A stretch of 64,000 bases of DNA, taken from NCBI RefSeq assembly GCF_029962835.1, contig NC_080577.1, positions 2,852,001-2,916,000 on the forward strand, read 5' to 3'. This stretch comes from Magnolia sinica (lineage: Eukaryota > Streptophyta > Magnoliopsida > Magnoliales > Magnoliaceae). A model generated the notes under the pieces. The model had not been told where the DNA came from. It did no database searches and was given only the letters and a program-made list of their open reading frames with translations. A program made the position numbers and the translations under genes. Shown in pieces: positions 23,501-34,621 of this stretch (position 1 is its first letter; each line of letters starts with the position of its first letter).

Positions 23501-26500
23501 AATACCTTCTCTTCAGGCACTGGTGCAATTTTCTGATGCGGGAACTGCATCTACAGCAAAAAATGCTCTGGAAGGGAGAATCATTCCTAGGTGACATTGA
23601 ATATCTTGTTTCATTCTCTTGGTGTTTTTTTTTTTTTTTTTTCCAAAAAGGTATCCTCTTAGGTGTTTCTTGAAAAGTAAAATTTCAATATTTTATGTGT
23701 TTGCCTATAATGACAGATACTTGCTTCCGGAGCACTTTGGGCCATGTACTCTCAAGATAAATTTTTCTGGACATACAGATTTAAATGTGAAATTTCAGAG
23801 CCACCGGAGTAGGTAAGGCAATGCTCTTGAACCATTAGTATCTGAGTGCAACTCTGTCACAGTCACTGTTCCTAGTATTGGTAATATTATTGATATTGCC
23901 AGCTCGATGATACCGGTATCACTGGTAGTATAAAAAATTCTAGGTATCGATGATATATCGCAAAGTATCGCCAATGTTTTCGACTGTGTAAATTCTAGGT
24001 GTCACTTGTATTGTCAATGTATCAGGGATAATTCGATAATATTGGCAATGCATCACCAATGTATCAATATCGCCAAAAAAAAAATTTCCATGTTAATTTT
24101 TTTATGGGTGCATGCTTGTCAGAATTTTCATGTCAAAATTTCCATGCCCCCAAGGGAAACCTATAATTTATGTCTTTTTCACAATTATTTGATTCCTAAA
24201 TATGCAAATATGTATATTTTAGCATTTCTTGAAGTTTCATTGAGAAATTCCATCATTTTTCTCATGTTTCCTCAATGAACAATACATTTGTGGGTATAAG
24301 TGATATCAACGCATGTTTCCGTATCCCCAGCCATTAATACACGTAATGATAACGATACAACGAACACTGCTCATAATATGGCCTATGAAAATGTAGGCAG
24401 CATTGACACCACACAGTTGTGGAAACAAGGGACTACAACAACTTTTGTGCCTAGTTTTATAGGAATACTGTTTAGAACTACTAAACCCTAGAAAAGCATA
24501 AATATGACACGTAAACATATTCGTCGTCGTCATCACCATCTAAACCTTGACCCACCTGATTGAGGTTAGCTACACAGATCCTCTTTCACCATTCCTTAAA
24601 CCACAGGTTGGGTCTTTCCTTACTACCTTTGCGCGCGTCTTTTTGGGCCCTTCCCATTGCTCTGTTAGAGCCTTTAACTTGAACCAATTCACTTCTTCTA
24701 ACTAGTGTAGCTCTTGATCTCCATTGCACATGGCCAAACCATCTAAGTCTACTTTCCCTCATGTTATTACCTATTAGTGCTACTCTTTAAGTTCCCTCAA
24801 ATGCATTCATTTCTAATTCCATCCTTCTTCATCTTCCTGCTTATCTATCTCAACATCCTTATTGCGGCTACCCTCATCTTCTGAGCATGTTGTTCCTTAA
24901 CTGCCAACATTTTGTCACATAAAGCATGGCTTGTCTTATAGCTATCTTGTAAAATTTCTCTTTCAGTTTGATTGGTATGTGACAAGCACATAAAACTCAA
25001 GAGACACATGTCCACTTCTGATATCAAGTTTTAATTCTACGTGCAACATCCTTCTCCATGTCATTAGTTATTGACCCAAGATATTGAAAATGGTCAATAT
25101 AGGGTACTTCTTGGTCAGTAATCTTAATTAATTCTTCGATTCCACTCCTATTGTTGCCAAGATTGCATTCCATATACTCTGTTGTAGTTCTACTAGTTTT
25201 AAAACCTTTAGATTCTAAGGGATCCTACCATAGTTCTAACATTGTGTTTATGCTCTCCCTTGTCTCATCAATCAAAACTATGACATCTGCAAACAATATT
25301 CACTATGGAACATCTTCTTGTAAATGCCTCATTAGCTCATCTATAACCAATGCAAAAAGATATGGGGTCAATGCCAACTCTTGGCGTAAGACTACGGTAA
25401 TTGGAAACTCACTTGTCTCTCCCCTATTGGTCCTCCCATTTGTTATTGTTCCCTCGTACATATCCTTAATCATGTCAATATATCCTCTTGAGACTCTTTT
25501 CTTTCCCAGCTCCCACCAAATTAACTCTCTAGTGCTCTATTAGATACTTTAAGTCAATAAAAACCATGAAGAGATCCTTCCTCCTCTCCCTATATTTCTC
25601 CATCAGCTGTCTGATTGAGAAAATAGCCTCAGTAATTAACCTTCCTAGTGTAAATCCAAATGGTTTCTGATACATTCGTCTGACGCCTAAACCTTTGCTC
25701 CATCACTCTCCCAAAGTTTCGTAGCATGACTTGTAATATTACATCCCACAATAGTTAGTGCAGCCTCTGTATTTTTCATGTATCTATCACGGGTGGGACC
25801 CATCTGATGGTCCCAACAGTCCACTGTTGATCGTGGGCCACTCTTGAGTTGCATCGAGGATTTTTCTTGTTGGATCATGGGTGGATGCAAGTCATACTTG
25901 CTACTCATATTTTTATATATTTGAGGCCTCAAAACAAGATTAACACAGGCAAACCGTAATTTACCACATGCACTATGTATTTGTAAATGTATATTTGAGT
26001 GTGTGAATCAGTGATGCTTCCTACTTGCTTCACATTCTTTTATTGACACATGACAGAGTAGAAGCTATAAGACCGCCTCAAGCTTCGCTCAAGGAGTGCG
26101 TAACATTTGAGATTGAAGTTGAATTCTGTATAATTAATTGAAGTCACATTTAAAAATCTGCTCTGCATTCTCTAGTGGAGACCCCGGTGCCTCCATATGC
26201 TAGGACAGTATTAGTGACTAACTATTTCTTCCTTTGGAGGTGTTTGAAGGTTGGCTAGAAGGGACTCATTTGGTCAAATGGGTCTGACCCTCTTTTCTTT
26301 TCGTCTGAAAGATCAGTCAAAAGCTGTATTTGGCCAATGCTCCTGAGGAGTTCTCACACTAGCGAGAATTGCGCATTTTGTGGCATTAGGAATTTCAGAA
26401 CTGCTCATTTTGTGGCATTAGGAATTTCAGAACTGCTCATTTTGTGGCATTAAGAATTCCAGAATTGCTCATTTGTGGCTAACTAGGCCTCTCAAACATT

Positions 26501-29500
26501 TGATGAGTCAGTCTCATTAAAACAAGTTTGAGATAAATCATCATCATAGCCTTCTCCCCACTACTTGGTGTTGGTCTTATGTATCTGTGATTGCTTGCTA
26601 AAAGGTTTTAGAATCAGCTAATGTTGGACAGATGAAAAAGAAGAAAAGAAGAGAAGAAAGGATTTTTGCACAAACACACAATTCAAAGATGTTGGTTTTG
26701 TAGGGTTTCCTCCCTTTGCAAGAGTATTTTCTCCCTAAGCTCACACTTTTTTTGTTCCAATCTCAACATTAGACTTTATTCATGCAAATGACCTTTGGGC
26801 GCTTATTTGCATCAGAATACAGAAGATAAAGATCCAAAGAGATCTTATAGATCTTCACTAATTTAGATCTAAGTCATGTACTAAGGAGTGACATCGAATG
26901 TTCAAGTATGTTTTTGGAAATATAAAAACTAAAAGGATTTCTAATCTAAAAAGATATTCTCAAAATAGAAAACTGCTACCGACTTAATGGCACTAAGATA
27001 CCTATTAAAGATTCCCCAAGATAGCACCAATGACTTGATGACAAATAAGATCCTATTAGAGATCTCCCCAAAATCTTTACTATATAAAGACTCCAAAGAA
27101 TCAAGCTACAACCACGTTTGGATCTATATCGTCTATATAAAAAAAATCCTATAAACATGACTCCAAAAGTGGGGCGCACGTCATGGGTTGTAGGACCCGC
27201 AAATTTGGGTTTTGGGGCCCCTGTCTTCTTCACACACTTCTCGTGATCTTTCTCGGTTGCATTATTCCTTGCGGCTGAAAAATACTTATTGTGCAATTGA
27301 TAATTGGCATCTATCCATGGCCAACATCTGCCTTTGTCTCACTCCTACGTATGCTTTGACTGGAGCTGATGGTTAGGGGTGTCAATGGGCCAGGCTAGCC
27401 TATCGGGCTTTCGGGCCTAGCCCGTCTCTGGCTGGGCATTGGGCTGGAGTATCAAGCCCAAGGACTGGGCTCAGGCTTAAAAATCAAACCCGTCTAAAAA
27501 TAGGGCCGGGCTTGGACGTGTAGATGCTCAGAAGTTTGGCTTGGCCTGTTAGGGTTTGCAACATCCCTCTTTCTCAGATTTGGAGGATGGCCCTCCTCGC
27601 TATATGGTGGTCGGTTTGGATTGAGAGAAATGAAAGATGTCGTAGAAATTCCTCCTCAGCGGAGTCCGTTTCTTTCAAAGCCTCGAACTTGGTGATCGAG
27701 TGGGCCACGTACGCCGATTCCCTTAGGGAAGAAGACTTCTCTTTTCTTGTCGCTTAAGGGCTTACGTTATCTCAGCGTTGCCCGTTTGTTTCTTTAGTTT
27801 CGTTTGTTTTGTTTTCTTCTTTTTTCTGTTGTTCACTCTTTTAGTTTAATGAATGCATAACCTTTCCAAAAAAAAACATCCGTCTTTCTCAAAAACTTCA
27901 TCCCTCCATCTGTTCCACTACCACACCTGACGCACCATTAATTCAAACCCCCTTTTCCCTTTCCCTTCTTATAACAACCTTCCCTTGTTTAAAACCCCAA
28001 ACAAGCAAAAGAAGAAAAACCTACCTCCCTCTCCCACTTGGGATCTCCCAATAATGGAAGCATTCAACTTCAGCACTGGAGATGAGGAGCTAGTGCTAAC
28101 ATGCACACCTCTAACACCAACACCAACACCAAGACCATCACCATTGTCATGCGACTAACAGTGGCTGAAACAAACTACAATGAAGATGAAGGGAGAAGAG
28201 GATGAGAGAAGGATGAAGACGGATATTAAGAAGAAGAGGGATCAAACTAAATGGATGGAGAGGGAGGGTCAGATTTATGGGTTTCGTCTGGCTAGAATCT
28301 TCCCCCCTCCATCAAACCATCCTTTCTTCAAGGGGAGTGTCATGCCAATCCAGCCATCCTCGATCGTCTTCGTCCCTTCCAAGAGGCGATTCCCCATCTC
28401 TTTCCTGGGAGGGATCTGCAACCAAAGAGAGTTCTAAAGTCAAAAAGCTTTCTCACCTATTCAGGGATCGGGCTCGGGTTGGGCTAGGGTCGGGCCTTGT
28501 ATGTATAGTCCAGGCCGGGCTCAGGCTGGACCATTTTGGCCTGTCATGGGCTCGAACCGGGTTTGTACTTTCATTCAACAATGCAGGCCAGGCTTGGACG
28601 AAGCTTGGCCTGGCCCGTTGACACCCCTAATGATGATGGAGGCCAATGCGCCTACCATGAACTGCTTTCACCTATTGGATTGGTAGAGCACGCCGCCTCC
28701 CTTTTCACTTATTCTTGTTTCATTTCCTTTAGGATGCAATGCAAGGCATCTCTTCTTCAATAGTAGAACTTCTTGCTTCAAACTTTGGATTGGCAATTGT
28801 GCTTTCCTTCCCTACACTTGATTTGTTTCCTGATTTCACTGTATAGTTTCTTTTTTCACAAGCTTCTGCTCAGCACTCTTAGGGTGTGTTTGGCCGGACG
28901 TTTTACAGTGGATTAGATGGGATGGGATACGGTTTAAGGTAATTGATGGGTTGTCAAAGTTTGTCCATTGATCCCATGGATTTGGGATAGCCCATGGTGG
29001 ACACAGCAACGTGTTTGGATGGCTCGTGGGATTGGCTATTGCTGCAGTAATAGACGGTTGGAGTGTTTAGTATTGCATGGATTGCTGGTACACGTCCTGC
29101 CAATTGGCGTGTTTTGTGCAACAATCGTCCAACTATGGTAAAACCATGCTATTGATGTTAGTAGGAAATCCGATTGCCTACTGGGTAACCACACCGCTGC
29201 GGGGCCCACTGTGATGTGTATGTAGCTTATCCACACCATCCATCCGTTGTTGGCCAGCATATAAAAGCACTCCTTAATACAAACAAATGAATATATGGAC
29301 AAAAAAGCAATCCTTCAAGAAAACTTAGAAAAGCAGCAAATGTTCATGATCAAACGATGGCACACCGTGGATCCAAGGGCTAAAGATCACACCAGGGCCA
29401 AACCCACGAAAATCCCTATTTCAATTTCATCTTCATCAAAACCTCCTTGCTACTGAGGATCCACCAGTCAAAGACCCATCCTCTGCCCTACAAGCCCCAC

Positions 29501-32500
29501 TCCCAATCGATGCATACAAACTGTATTACAGATTCAAAATACACAATCCCCATTATCTGGTTGCTATTGGATACTTACCTTCGAACGGTGAGATTCCACT
29601 CTGCTCGCCGGCGTTGAGGAAGAAAAACGACCAACTGCACGTTCTGCCGATCCCCACCAAGCAACACACAAATGTCGGCCTACCTAGAGACGCACCGAGA
29701 CGGCGTGGCCTGAGTCGTCTCTTCCATCACACAGCTGCCAGCTGCCCGACGGATTCGGCAAATCCCACCATGAGATTTTGCCCATCCCTCGAACGACCAT
29801 GGGATACGAGATGGGATGCGAGATGAGATTTCGCCCGATGTCTCTGACAGCCCATCAATTGCCTTAAACCGTATCCCATCCCATCTAACTAATCCACTGT
29901 AAAACGCCTGGCCAAACATGCCCTTACAAGGGCGAGAGGGCTGAAGCACAAGCGCCATCCCAAACAATTGATGGGATGGAACCGTCCATCATAACCCTCC
30001 TAATATGGTGTAAAACCATCCAGCGCGTCGGGCCAAACATGCCCTTATTGCCATTGGGATGGTACTAATGCATCCATCTCAACTTCAAACATCTCTTCCC
30101 TTTCTAGCAATCTAAGATGTGTTGTTTGTTCCATCAGCTGATCCATCCAGTGATCTTTTGATGGATACCTCATTTGATCCAACATTGGACTCTTCATATT
30201 TATATTCTTGGAATGTGATGCTTTGTCTAGGCACGTCATCTGTCAGCCGTCACACACTACCAGAGTATCAAAGTTCTTCATTACTATGTACTCTGGTATA
30301 CAAACTTAATAGTCTACATTACTAATACCTATGTACAAAATAGTATACGCTAGGGCAATGAGCTGGGCCAGGCTCTTCATCATTGACCCTAGCCTAGCCC
30401 ACCTAGACACCAGGCCTACATTTCAAGCCCTAGCTCAGCCCTCAGGCCCAGTTTAGTGGCCCAAGCACTGGCTCTTCAGGGCTGGGTAACCTAGACCATT
30501 GCCACCACTAGTGGAGAATATAGATAAACAAGAAACCCTCTAGGAAAAAAAAAGGTTTATTTTCCCAAAAGGAACACTTTCTACGTTTGCAAGTAACTTT
30601 TCGAGGGTTTTTTTTTTTTTTTTTTAAATGTTTTAAAGACAATTCGAGATAAATAAAATAAAGTTCCAAAGGACAATATGCTATTTTTAATTTGTTCAAG
30701 ATGTGTTGTGGAGCAATCAACCCAAACAGGTGGGACAAGGCTATGATGGTGATAATGATCTTTTGGCCTTAGCCATTGCATTTGCGATATTCTATTCAAG
30801 TGCCTTTTCTCTCTTGTTGAGGTTTTTCCTGTTAAATCACATTCGCAGATGATTATTGATTCTTTTGTCCTTTTGAGCTCTCTTTTTTCTTTTTTTAGTT
30901 CTTTTTTTAACAGTGATCTTTGTGGTGCTTACTTTTGCCATCTTTCCCAGGGATTATACTAATCCATACCTTCCTGTTGCTCCTTCAGCTATAGATGGCA
31001 GTGGTCTGGTAAGGCACTGGCAGTAGGCAATCCATGGGAACACACACATGCACACACATGCCAAACACAGACACATACACAATAGAGATATTAGTTATTT
31101 CTAAATTCATCTCTGTTCTCTTTAAATCCGCATGTTTGTCATCATTGCAGGCCGGTGCGGGTCTTGATGGTAAAAAACAAGAAGTGGAGAGTAATGTTCT
31201 TCTTGCATCTATCGAGAACATGCAGTATGCAGTGACCGTGGACGTATTACATAAGGTATTCAATTACTATATCTGACACTTACCTTGCTAAAAGTTAAGA
31301 AATGCTTTTTAAGTCTGGCTCCAATTACCATGCTTGTTTTGTTTGCTGGCCAGGTCTTTTCTACTTTTGGTCCTGTTCAGAAAATTGCCATTTTTGAGAA
31401 GAACGCGGGATGTCAAGCTTTAGTTCAGTACCCTGGTAATCCCAAACTTACGACTCAGGTTAAAACTATACTTTTTTCTTCCAGCAGACTTTTGGCCTGA
31501 CTACCACGTTTCAGAAATGATGAATGCATGTGTAGTTTCATTTGGCCACTTGGAAGCTGCAACAGTAGCTTTGCATCCTTGGGATATTAGCCATTAATGC
31601 AAGAGGACAAATGTTTTGCAGAATCCAAGCCGTGCTATTGACTTCCATTAGTGGAACTTTCAACTGTTCCGAAGTTCTACTCCATGCAAGTTCATTGATC
31701 TCCTTTTTTAAATTGATCGAGTCTTAGTTGAGATATTTCATTCTGAAATAATGTTTTTCCGTTTGAGTTTCATGCTCTCTTTCAACATGAATGTTGTCAG
31801 ATAAATTCTAATCTCTGGAGCTGGCTTCGGTTCATTTTTGTCTGTCCACTATTGCAGATTTCTAAGATTTCACCTGGATTATTACATGGTTTCTTCTGTC
31901 AGAAAATGGAAATGCTTGTGTTTGTCTGCACTTGTAGATCCCTGTGGTGCACCACTTAAATAGGCAATTAAACTCATTTAGTACGCCAGATGTGTGGATT
32001 CTTCAATGACATTGGTTGTGTTGCAGATGTTCAGAAGGCCATCATCTCCAAGGAAGCCTGTCATTTTTGCTTGTCCACCATTGCGAATTTCTAAGATGGC
32101 ACCTGGCTTATTACATGGTTTCTTCTGTCAGAAAATGGAAATGCTTGTGTTTGTCTGCACTTCTAGATCCCTGTAGTGCGCTATTCCAATAGGCAATTAA
32201 ACTCATTTAGTACATCAGATGTGTGGATCCTTCAATGACATTGGTTGTATTGCAGATGTTCAGACGGCCATCATCGCCAAGGAAGCCTTGGAAGGACACT
32301 GCATCTATGATGGAGGATATTGCAAGCTTCACCTCACCTATTCTCGTCATACCGATCTTAATGTAAAGGTATTCTTTCCCTGTACTGTAGAGCTGTTACA
32401 TTATTAAGTTGCGCCATATTTGGTTTGAGTAAGTATAGAATTCTGCCCAGTAGTGATGCTCCAGCTGGTCCCAATCCAAGGTATTTGTACTATTGGCCCA

Positions 32501-33577
32501 CAGCCTGTCCATGGTGGGCCTGCTGGATAATAGTATGTCTTGCTGACAATCATCCATAAGCTGAAAGTCTAAATGTTACCTTGCACCTTATTTGTACTGT
32601 GTTAACATCTTTTGCTTCCTGCTGCTGCCAGCAGGGTTAAAATATCAACCATTGGGCTCCCACCTGTAGAATCAGGGCATTGTCTGGGCTTGGTTTTAGA
32701 AACCAGCCAAGATGACTCTAGGGCCAATTTTATGGTTTGATAACCAATTTGAATCATGTAAGGAATTCAGGGCATTGTCTGGGTTTGGTTTTAGAAACCA
32801 GCCAAGATGACTTTGGGGCTGATTTGCCAGTTAGATGACCAATTTGAATAATGTAAGGACAAGTCGCATGTAGGAGTTGCAACAGGTGAGGTCTGGACTG
32901 GGTCAGGGTCAGTCCGAGTCTGACAGTCATTAATCAAACCAAAAATTGTCCTACCAGGGTCCTGGCCTGTTTAATAATCAAGCCTTTAGGTTCCGGCCAA
33001 AGTCCGCCCATTAGGATCCTAAGTGAGCCTATGCCCTAATTAACAAACCTCAGTGTTAATCCAAGCCCTGTCTGTGGCAGGCTAATCCAAGCCAAAGTTC
33101 CATCATGCAAGCCTGACCTGTCGCCAACCTTATTTTGGATCTGGCTCTGATCTTCCCATTTAGCTTTCTTTTGGTTTCCTGAGAGGCGAGTGCTATATGC
33201 TTATAAATGGATCTTCTAAGTTTCAGGCAAACAATGAACGAAGCAGAGACTACACCAACCCAAATGTAGCTATCTCAAACAGCCAGCCTTCAATTCTGGG
33301 GCAGCAGCCACTTCAGGTGCCGGGATCTGCAACTTCTCAGTACAGCAACATCCCCTTCGTACAAACGACCACTGGGATAATGGCCTCTCAACCCATGGGG
33401 CAATGGGATGCCGGTGTTGGAGCACCAGCACCTTTGCCTTCCCATCTGCCTAATCACATGTACATGTTGCCTGTAACCAACCTGCCTTCTGAGATGGGTC
33501 CTGCTGGAATGATGCAGCTTCCCAACCAAGGTGGCCTACTACCTGCCATGCATTCAATGCCACCTTATGGCCACTGA
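20559..33577 (+). CDS. Polypyrimidine tract-binding protein, PTB1/PTB2 type
   Basis: Ten coding exons, by eye: 20559-20744, 20843-21052, 22629-22691, 23517-23590, 23717-23812, 30951-31008, 31151-31255, 31354-31435, 32256-32368, 33227-33577. All introns are GT..AG and the joined frame is open for 445 codons. Three RRMs lie at about residues 16-96 ('VLHLRNLPW', 'NRNQAFVEF'), 111-200 ('NVLLVTIEGV') and 244-329 ('NVLLASIENMQ'). A Gln/Pro/Met-rich tail follows. 'RSRDYTNP' follows RRM2 and RRM3, as in Arabidopsis PTB1/PTB2, which are of similar length. Such proteins bind CU-rich RNA in nucleus and cytoplasm, steer alternative splicing, and are known to control their own mRNA through alternative splicing and decay. 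The start ATG precedes the conserved 'SSQPQFRYTQPPSK' and follows a non-coding piece 20492-20558. Introns 1 and 5 (10.1 and 7.1 kb) are swollen by transposons. Confidence 0.93.
21559..21610 (-). mobile_element. RTE LINE 3' tail (short copy)
   Basis: 'catcatctaagccttatccc' followed by 'agctacttggggtcagc' is the conserved 3' end of the RTE family, here a stub in PTB intron 2. It is antisense to the gene. Confidence 0.6.
22727..23272. mobile_element. Harbinger/Tourist-type element with TTA duplication
   Basis: Starts gggcctgttttgtttgat and ends ccaccaaacaggccc, an inverted pair. It is flanked by TTA at 22724-22726 and 23273-23275, the 3-bp duplication of the PIF/Harbinger superfamily. Its interior contains palindromic-family wording ('aaaaatgaggcagattt', 'atggacggcatggataaaac'), so one element family has nested in or recombined with the other. 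It lies in PTB intron 3 and has no transposase. Confidence 0.75.
23875..24075. repeat. Degenerate TATCG-type repeat
   Basis: Irregular short repeats of 'tatcg', 'gatat' and 'tatcgcca' ('tatcgatgatatatcgc', 'gtatcgccaatg', 'caatatcgcc'), in PTB intron 5. There is no fixed period. Confidence 0.5.
24527..25680 (-). mobile_element. RTE-clade LINE fragment 2
   Basis: Longest RTE copy (about 1.15 kb), antisense in PTB intron 5. The 3' tail is at 24527-24600 ('cgtcatcaccatctaaacct'). Minus-strand protein remnants run upward: 'AQKMRVAAIRMLR' (about 24845), the catalytic loop near 25280 decayed to FADV, then 'LFALVIDEL' and 'TIGETSEFPI'-like text near 25330-25430. The order and motifs are those of plant RTE reverse transcriptase. 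It is broken by many stops and frameshifts. Confidence 0.75.
26371..26480. repeat. 32-bp tandem repeat, about 3.4 units
   Basis: Units start at 26371, 26403, 26435 and 26467 ('gctcattttgtggcattagg' core). The first two differ at one position, the third at a few, and the fourth is partial. It lies in PTB intron 5. Confidence 0.85.
26536..26592 (-). mobile_element. RTE LINE 3' tail (short copy)
   Basis: 'aaatcatcatcatagccttc' then 'tccccactacttggtgttgg' resembles the RTE 3' end. A fourth antisense stub within the PTB introns. Confidence 0.5.
27577..27874 (+). mobile_element. 5'-truncated L1 LINE insertion
   Basis: Only the last 300 bp of an L1. It encodes 'IWRMALLAIWWSVWIERNER' (from about 27577), the same C-terminus as the large L1 in intron 1, then a 3' UTR and a short A-tail. 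A 17-bp target duplication with one mismatch flanks it: aacatccctctttctca (27560-27576) and aacatccgtctttctca (27875-27891). Confidence 0.85.
28054..28437 (+). pseudogene. Gene-like reading frame inside the hAT-like element
   Basis: A UTR-like leader ('cccttgtttaaaaccccaaa') precedes ATG 28054. The frame reads 'MEAFNFSTGDEELVLTCTPL', a Thr/Pro run, one in-frame TAA (codon 35), then a Lys/Glu-rich charged stretch and 'IQPSSIVFVPSKRRFPISF', ending at 28437. Apart from that stop it is open for 127 codons. I do not recognise the protein. Its place between transposon ends suggests a captured piece of a host gene (transduplication), but it could be chance. Confidence 0.35.
28882..29923. mobile_element. 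Harbinger-type element, 1.04 kb, long inverted ends
   Basis: TTA duplications at 28879-28881 and 29924-29926 flank inverted ends of about 80 bp. The left starts gggtgtgtttggccggacg and the right ends cgcctggccaaacatgccc. Both share 'gttttacagtggattag' and 'gatgggatacggtttaagg'. There is no transposase, so it is non-autonomous. A palindromic-family fragment ('gtggggcccactgtgatgtg', about 29200) sits inside. It lies in PTB intron 5. A similar right terminus 'gggccaaacatgccc' at 30033-30047 marks another partial copy. Confidence 0.8.
30340..30510. repeat. Interspersed 'gggcc/aagccc' repeat fragment
   Basis: Stretch with 'atcattgaccctagcctagc', 'caggcctacatttcaagccc' and 'ctcaggcccagtttagtgg'. 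Closely similar wording recurs at about 36180-36250, 59330-59415 and 60060-60240. The family is unnamed here and its ends are unclear. Confidence 0.5.
31832..32289 (+). repeat. 229-bp tandem duplication copying a splice acceptor and exon start
   Basis: Unit 1 is 31832-32060 and unit 2 is 32061-32289, offset exactly 229 bp at every landmark I checked. Each unit holds the end of PTB intron 8, the acceptor ttgcag (ending 32026 and 32255) and the first 34 bases of exon 9. The real exon is in unit 2, because only it continues into 'EALEGHCIYDGGYC'. Splicing to the copy in unit 1 would read 21 codons past the junction residue and stop at TAA 32092-32094. Confidence 0.85.
32673..32862. repeat. 95-bp tandem duplication in PTB intron 9
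   Basis: 'cagggcattgtctggg' starts at 32673 and again at 32768. The units share 'ttggttttagaaaccagcca' and diverge moderately towards their ends. Confidence 0.75.
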
Positions 33578-34010
33578 CCAACTTCGGTAATGGATTGTTC
33601 TTTTACTCCTTTTTGTCCATTCTTTCTTCTTCTTCTTCTATTTTGTGATTACTTCTTTACAGGAGGGATGGAATGTGTAGGATACTGCAGTCTGCAAGAC
33701 TGTATCTTACCATGGTATGGCAGTCTGCAAGACTGTAATCTTATCATGGTATGTTCTGATTGTCCTTATTTCCATGGTTTGGGACGGGGTGCCACTCTTC
33801 TGAGTGGGATGTGGACTCGGCTGGACCAATCCGGTTTGTACCGCGAGTCACCACCAATTCAGCCCCAACTCAGGCGAGTTGGGATTTGACTTGGGGCCAA
33901 ACTAGTCGGGGCAATTATCAGAGTTTGTAATCCATGCTTGTTTCTTTCATAGCAATGCATGTCTTTGAACTGTAAATTTTCAGAAATTTCATTATTAGTG
34001 TATGACCCTC
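33578..34010 (+). other. Probable 3' UTR of the PTB gene, with a small intron
   Basis: After the TGA at 33575-33577 comes a possible donor (cttcg|gtaatg, 33587), a long pyrimidine tract and an acceptor (tttacag, 33662), a 76-bp intron. It starts 9 bases after the stop, too near to trigger decay. The tract itself looks like a PTB-binding site. A 34-bp direct repeat ('gcagtctgcaagactgta') lies at about 33685-33755. The poly(A) site is not certain. Confidence 0.45.
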
Positions 34011-34407
34011 ATGAGAGCAGCGCATATGTTGTCTCATGTGACAAGTCCTTCAGTGCGGATCTCATGGTTTTGTAATCCAGGCTGTTGATTTGATGGGCTG
34101 TGCTGTGGTGGGACTCCATGATTGCCTGATCTAAACCCTTCCATCTGCATCTTGCAAGCAGGTGGCTACAAGAAAAGTACACCAACAATCCCCAGCCAGA
34201 GATTTTAAAAAAGAAAAAGTCCAGCACTGAATGGCGGACTTTTCTAATCAAGGCCTGGCTGTCAAACCATCCCACACCGCAGTTGGGCCGAGACTCCCGG
34301 CCCGGCCCGGCCCGTTGTTAGGCCTAGTCAACATCTAGCTCACTCAAGTCATGGCCAGACCCATCAAAATGTGCATGAAGGCCCAGTTCCATGATCGGTA
34401 GTATGTA

Positions 34408-34561
34408 GCAAATCTCCTCCCTTGAAGCTTGCTCGATTTTCTGGGTCCCACAATGTGATGATCCAGATTGTTCATGTACCGAGGTGGTTTGCAGCAAATC
34501 TCTTCCCTTGAAGTTTGCTCGATCTTCTGGGTCCCACAATGTGACGATCCAGATTGTTCAT
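34408..34561. repeat. 86-bp period direct repeat
   Basis: A 68-bp core starting 'gcaaatctcctcccttgaag' (34408-34475) recurs at 34494-34561 with four visible C/T or A/G changes. A GT-rich spacer sits between. Confidence 0.8.
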
Positions 34562-34586
34562 CTATTAGTCCCTACGGAAGGTTCAC

Positions 34587-34588
<2 letters not shown>

Positions 34589-34620
<32 letters not shown>
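34589..34620. repeat. (AG)n microsatellite
   Basis: About 16 uninterrupted AG units. Confidence 0.95.

Positions 34621-34621
<1 letters not shown>

Larger units (their letters stand above)
27373..28630. mobile_element. hAT-like element carrying a gene-like insert
   Basis: The left end ttaggggtgtcaatgggcca and right end tggcccgttgacacccctaa form an inverted terminal repeat of about 22 bp with one clear mismatch. GGGC-rich subterminal stretches flank both sides ('gcctagcccg', 'gggctcgggttgggc'). There is no transposase. I do not see a clean 8-bp duplication (flanks gagctgatgg and tgatgatgg). The interior holds a 5'-truncated L1 insertion (27577-27874) and a gene-like stretch (about 27900-28440). 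It lies in PTB intron 5. Confidence 0.6.
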
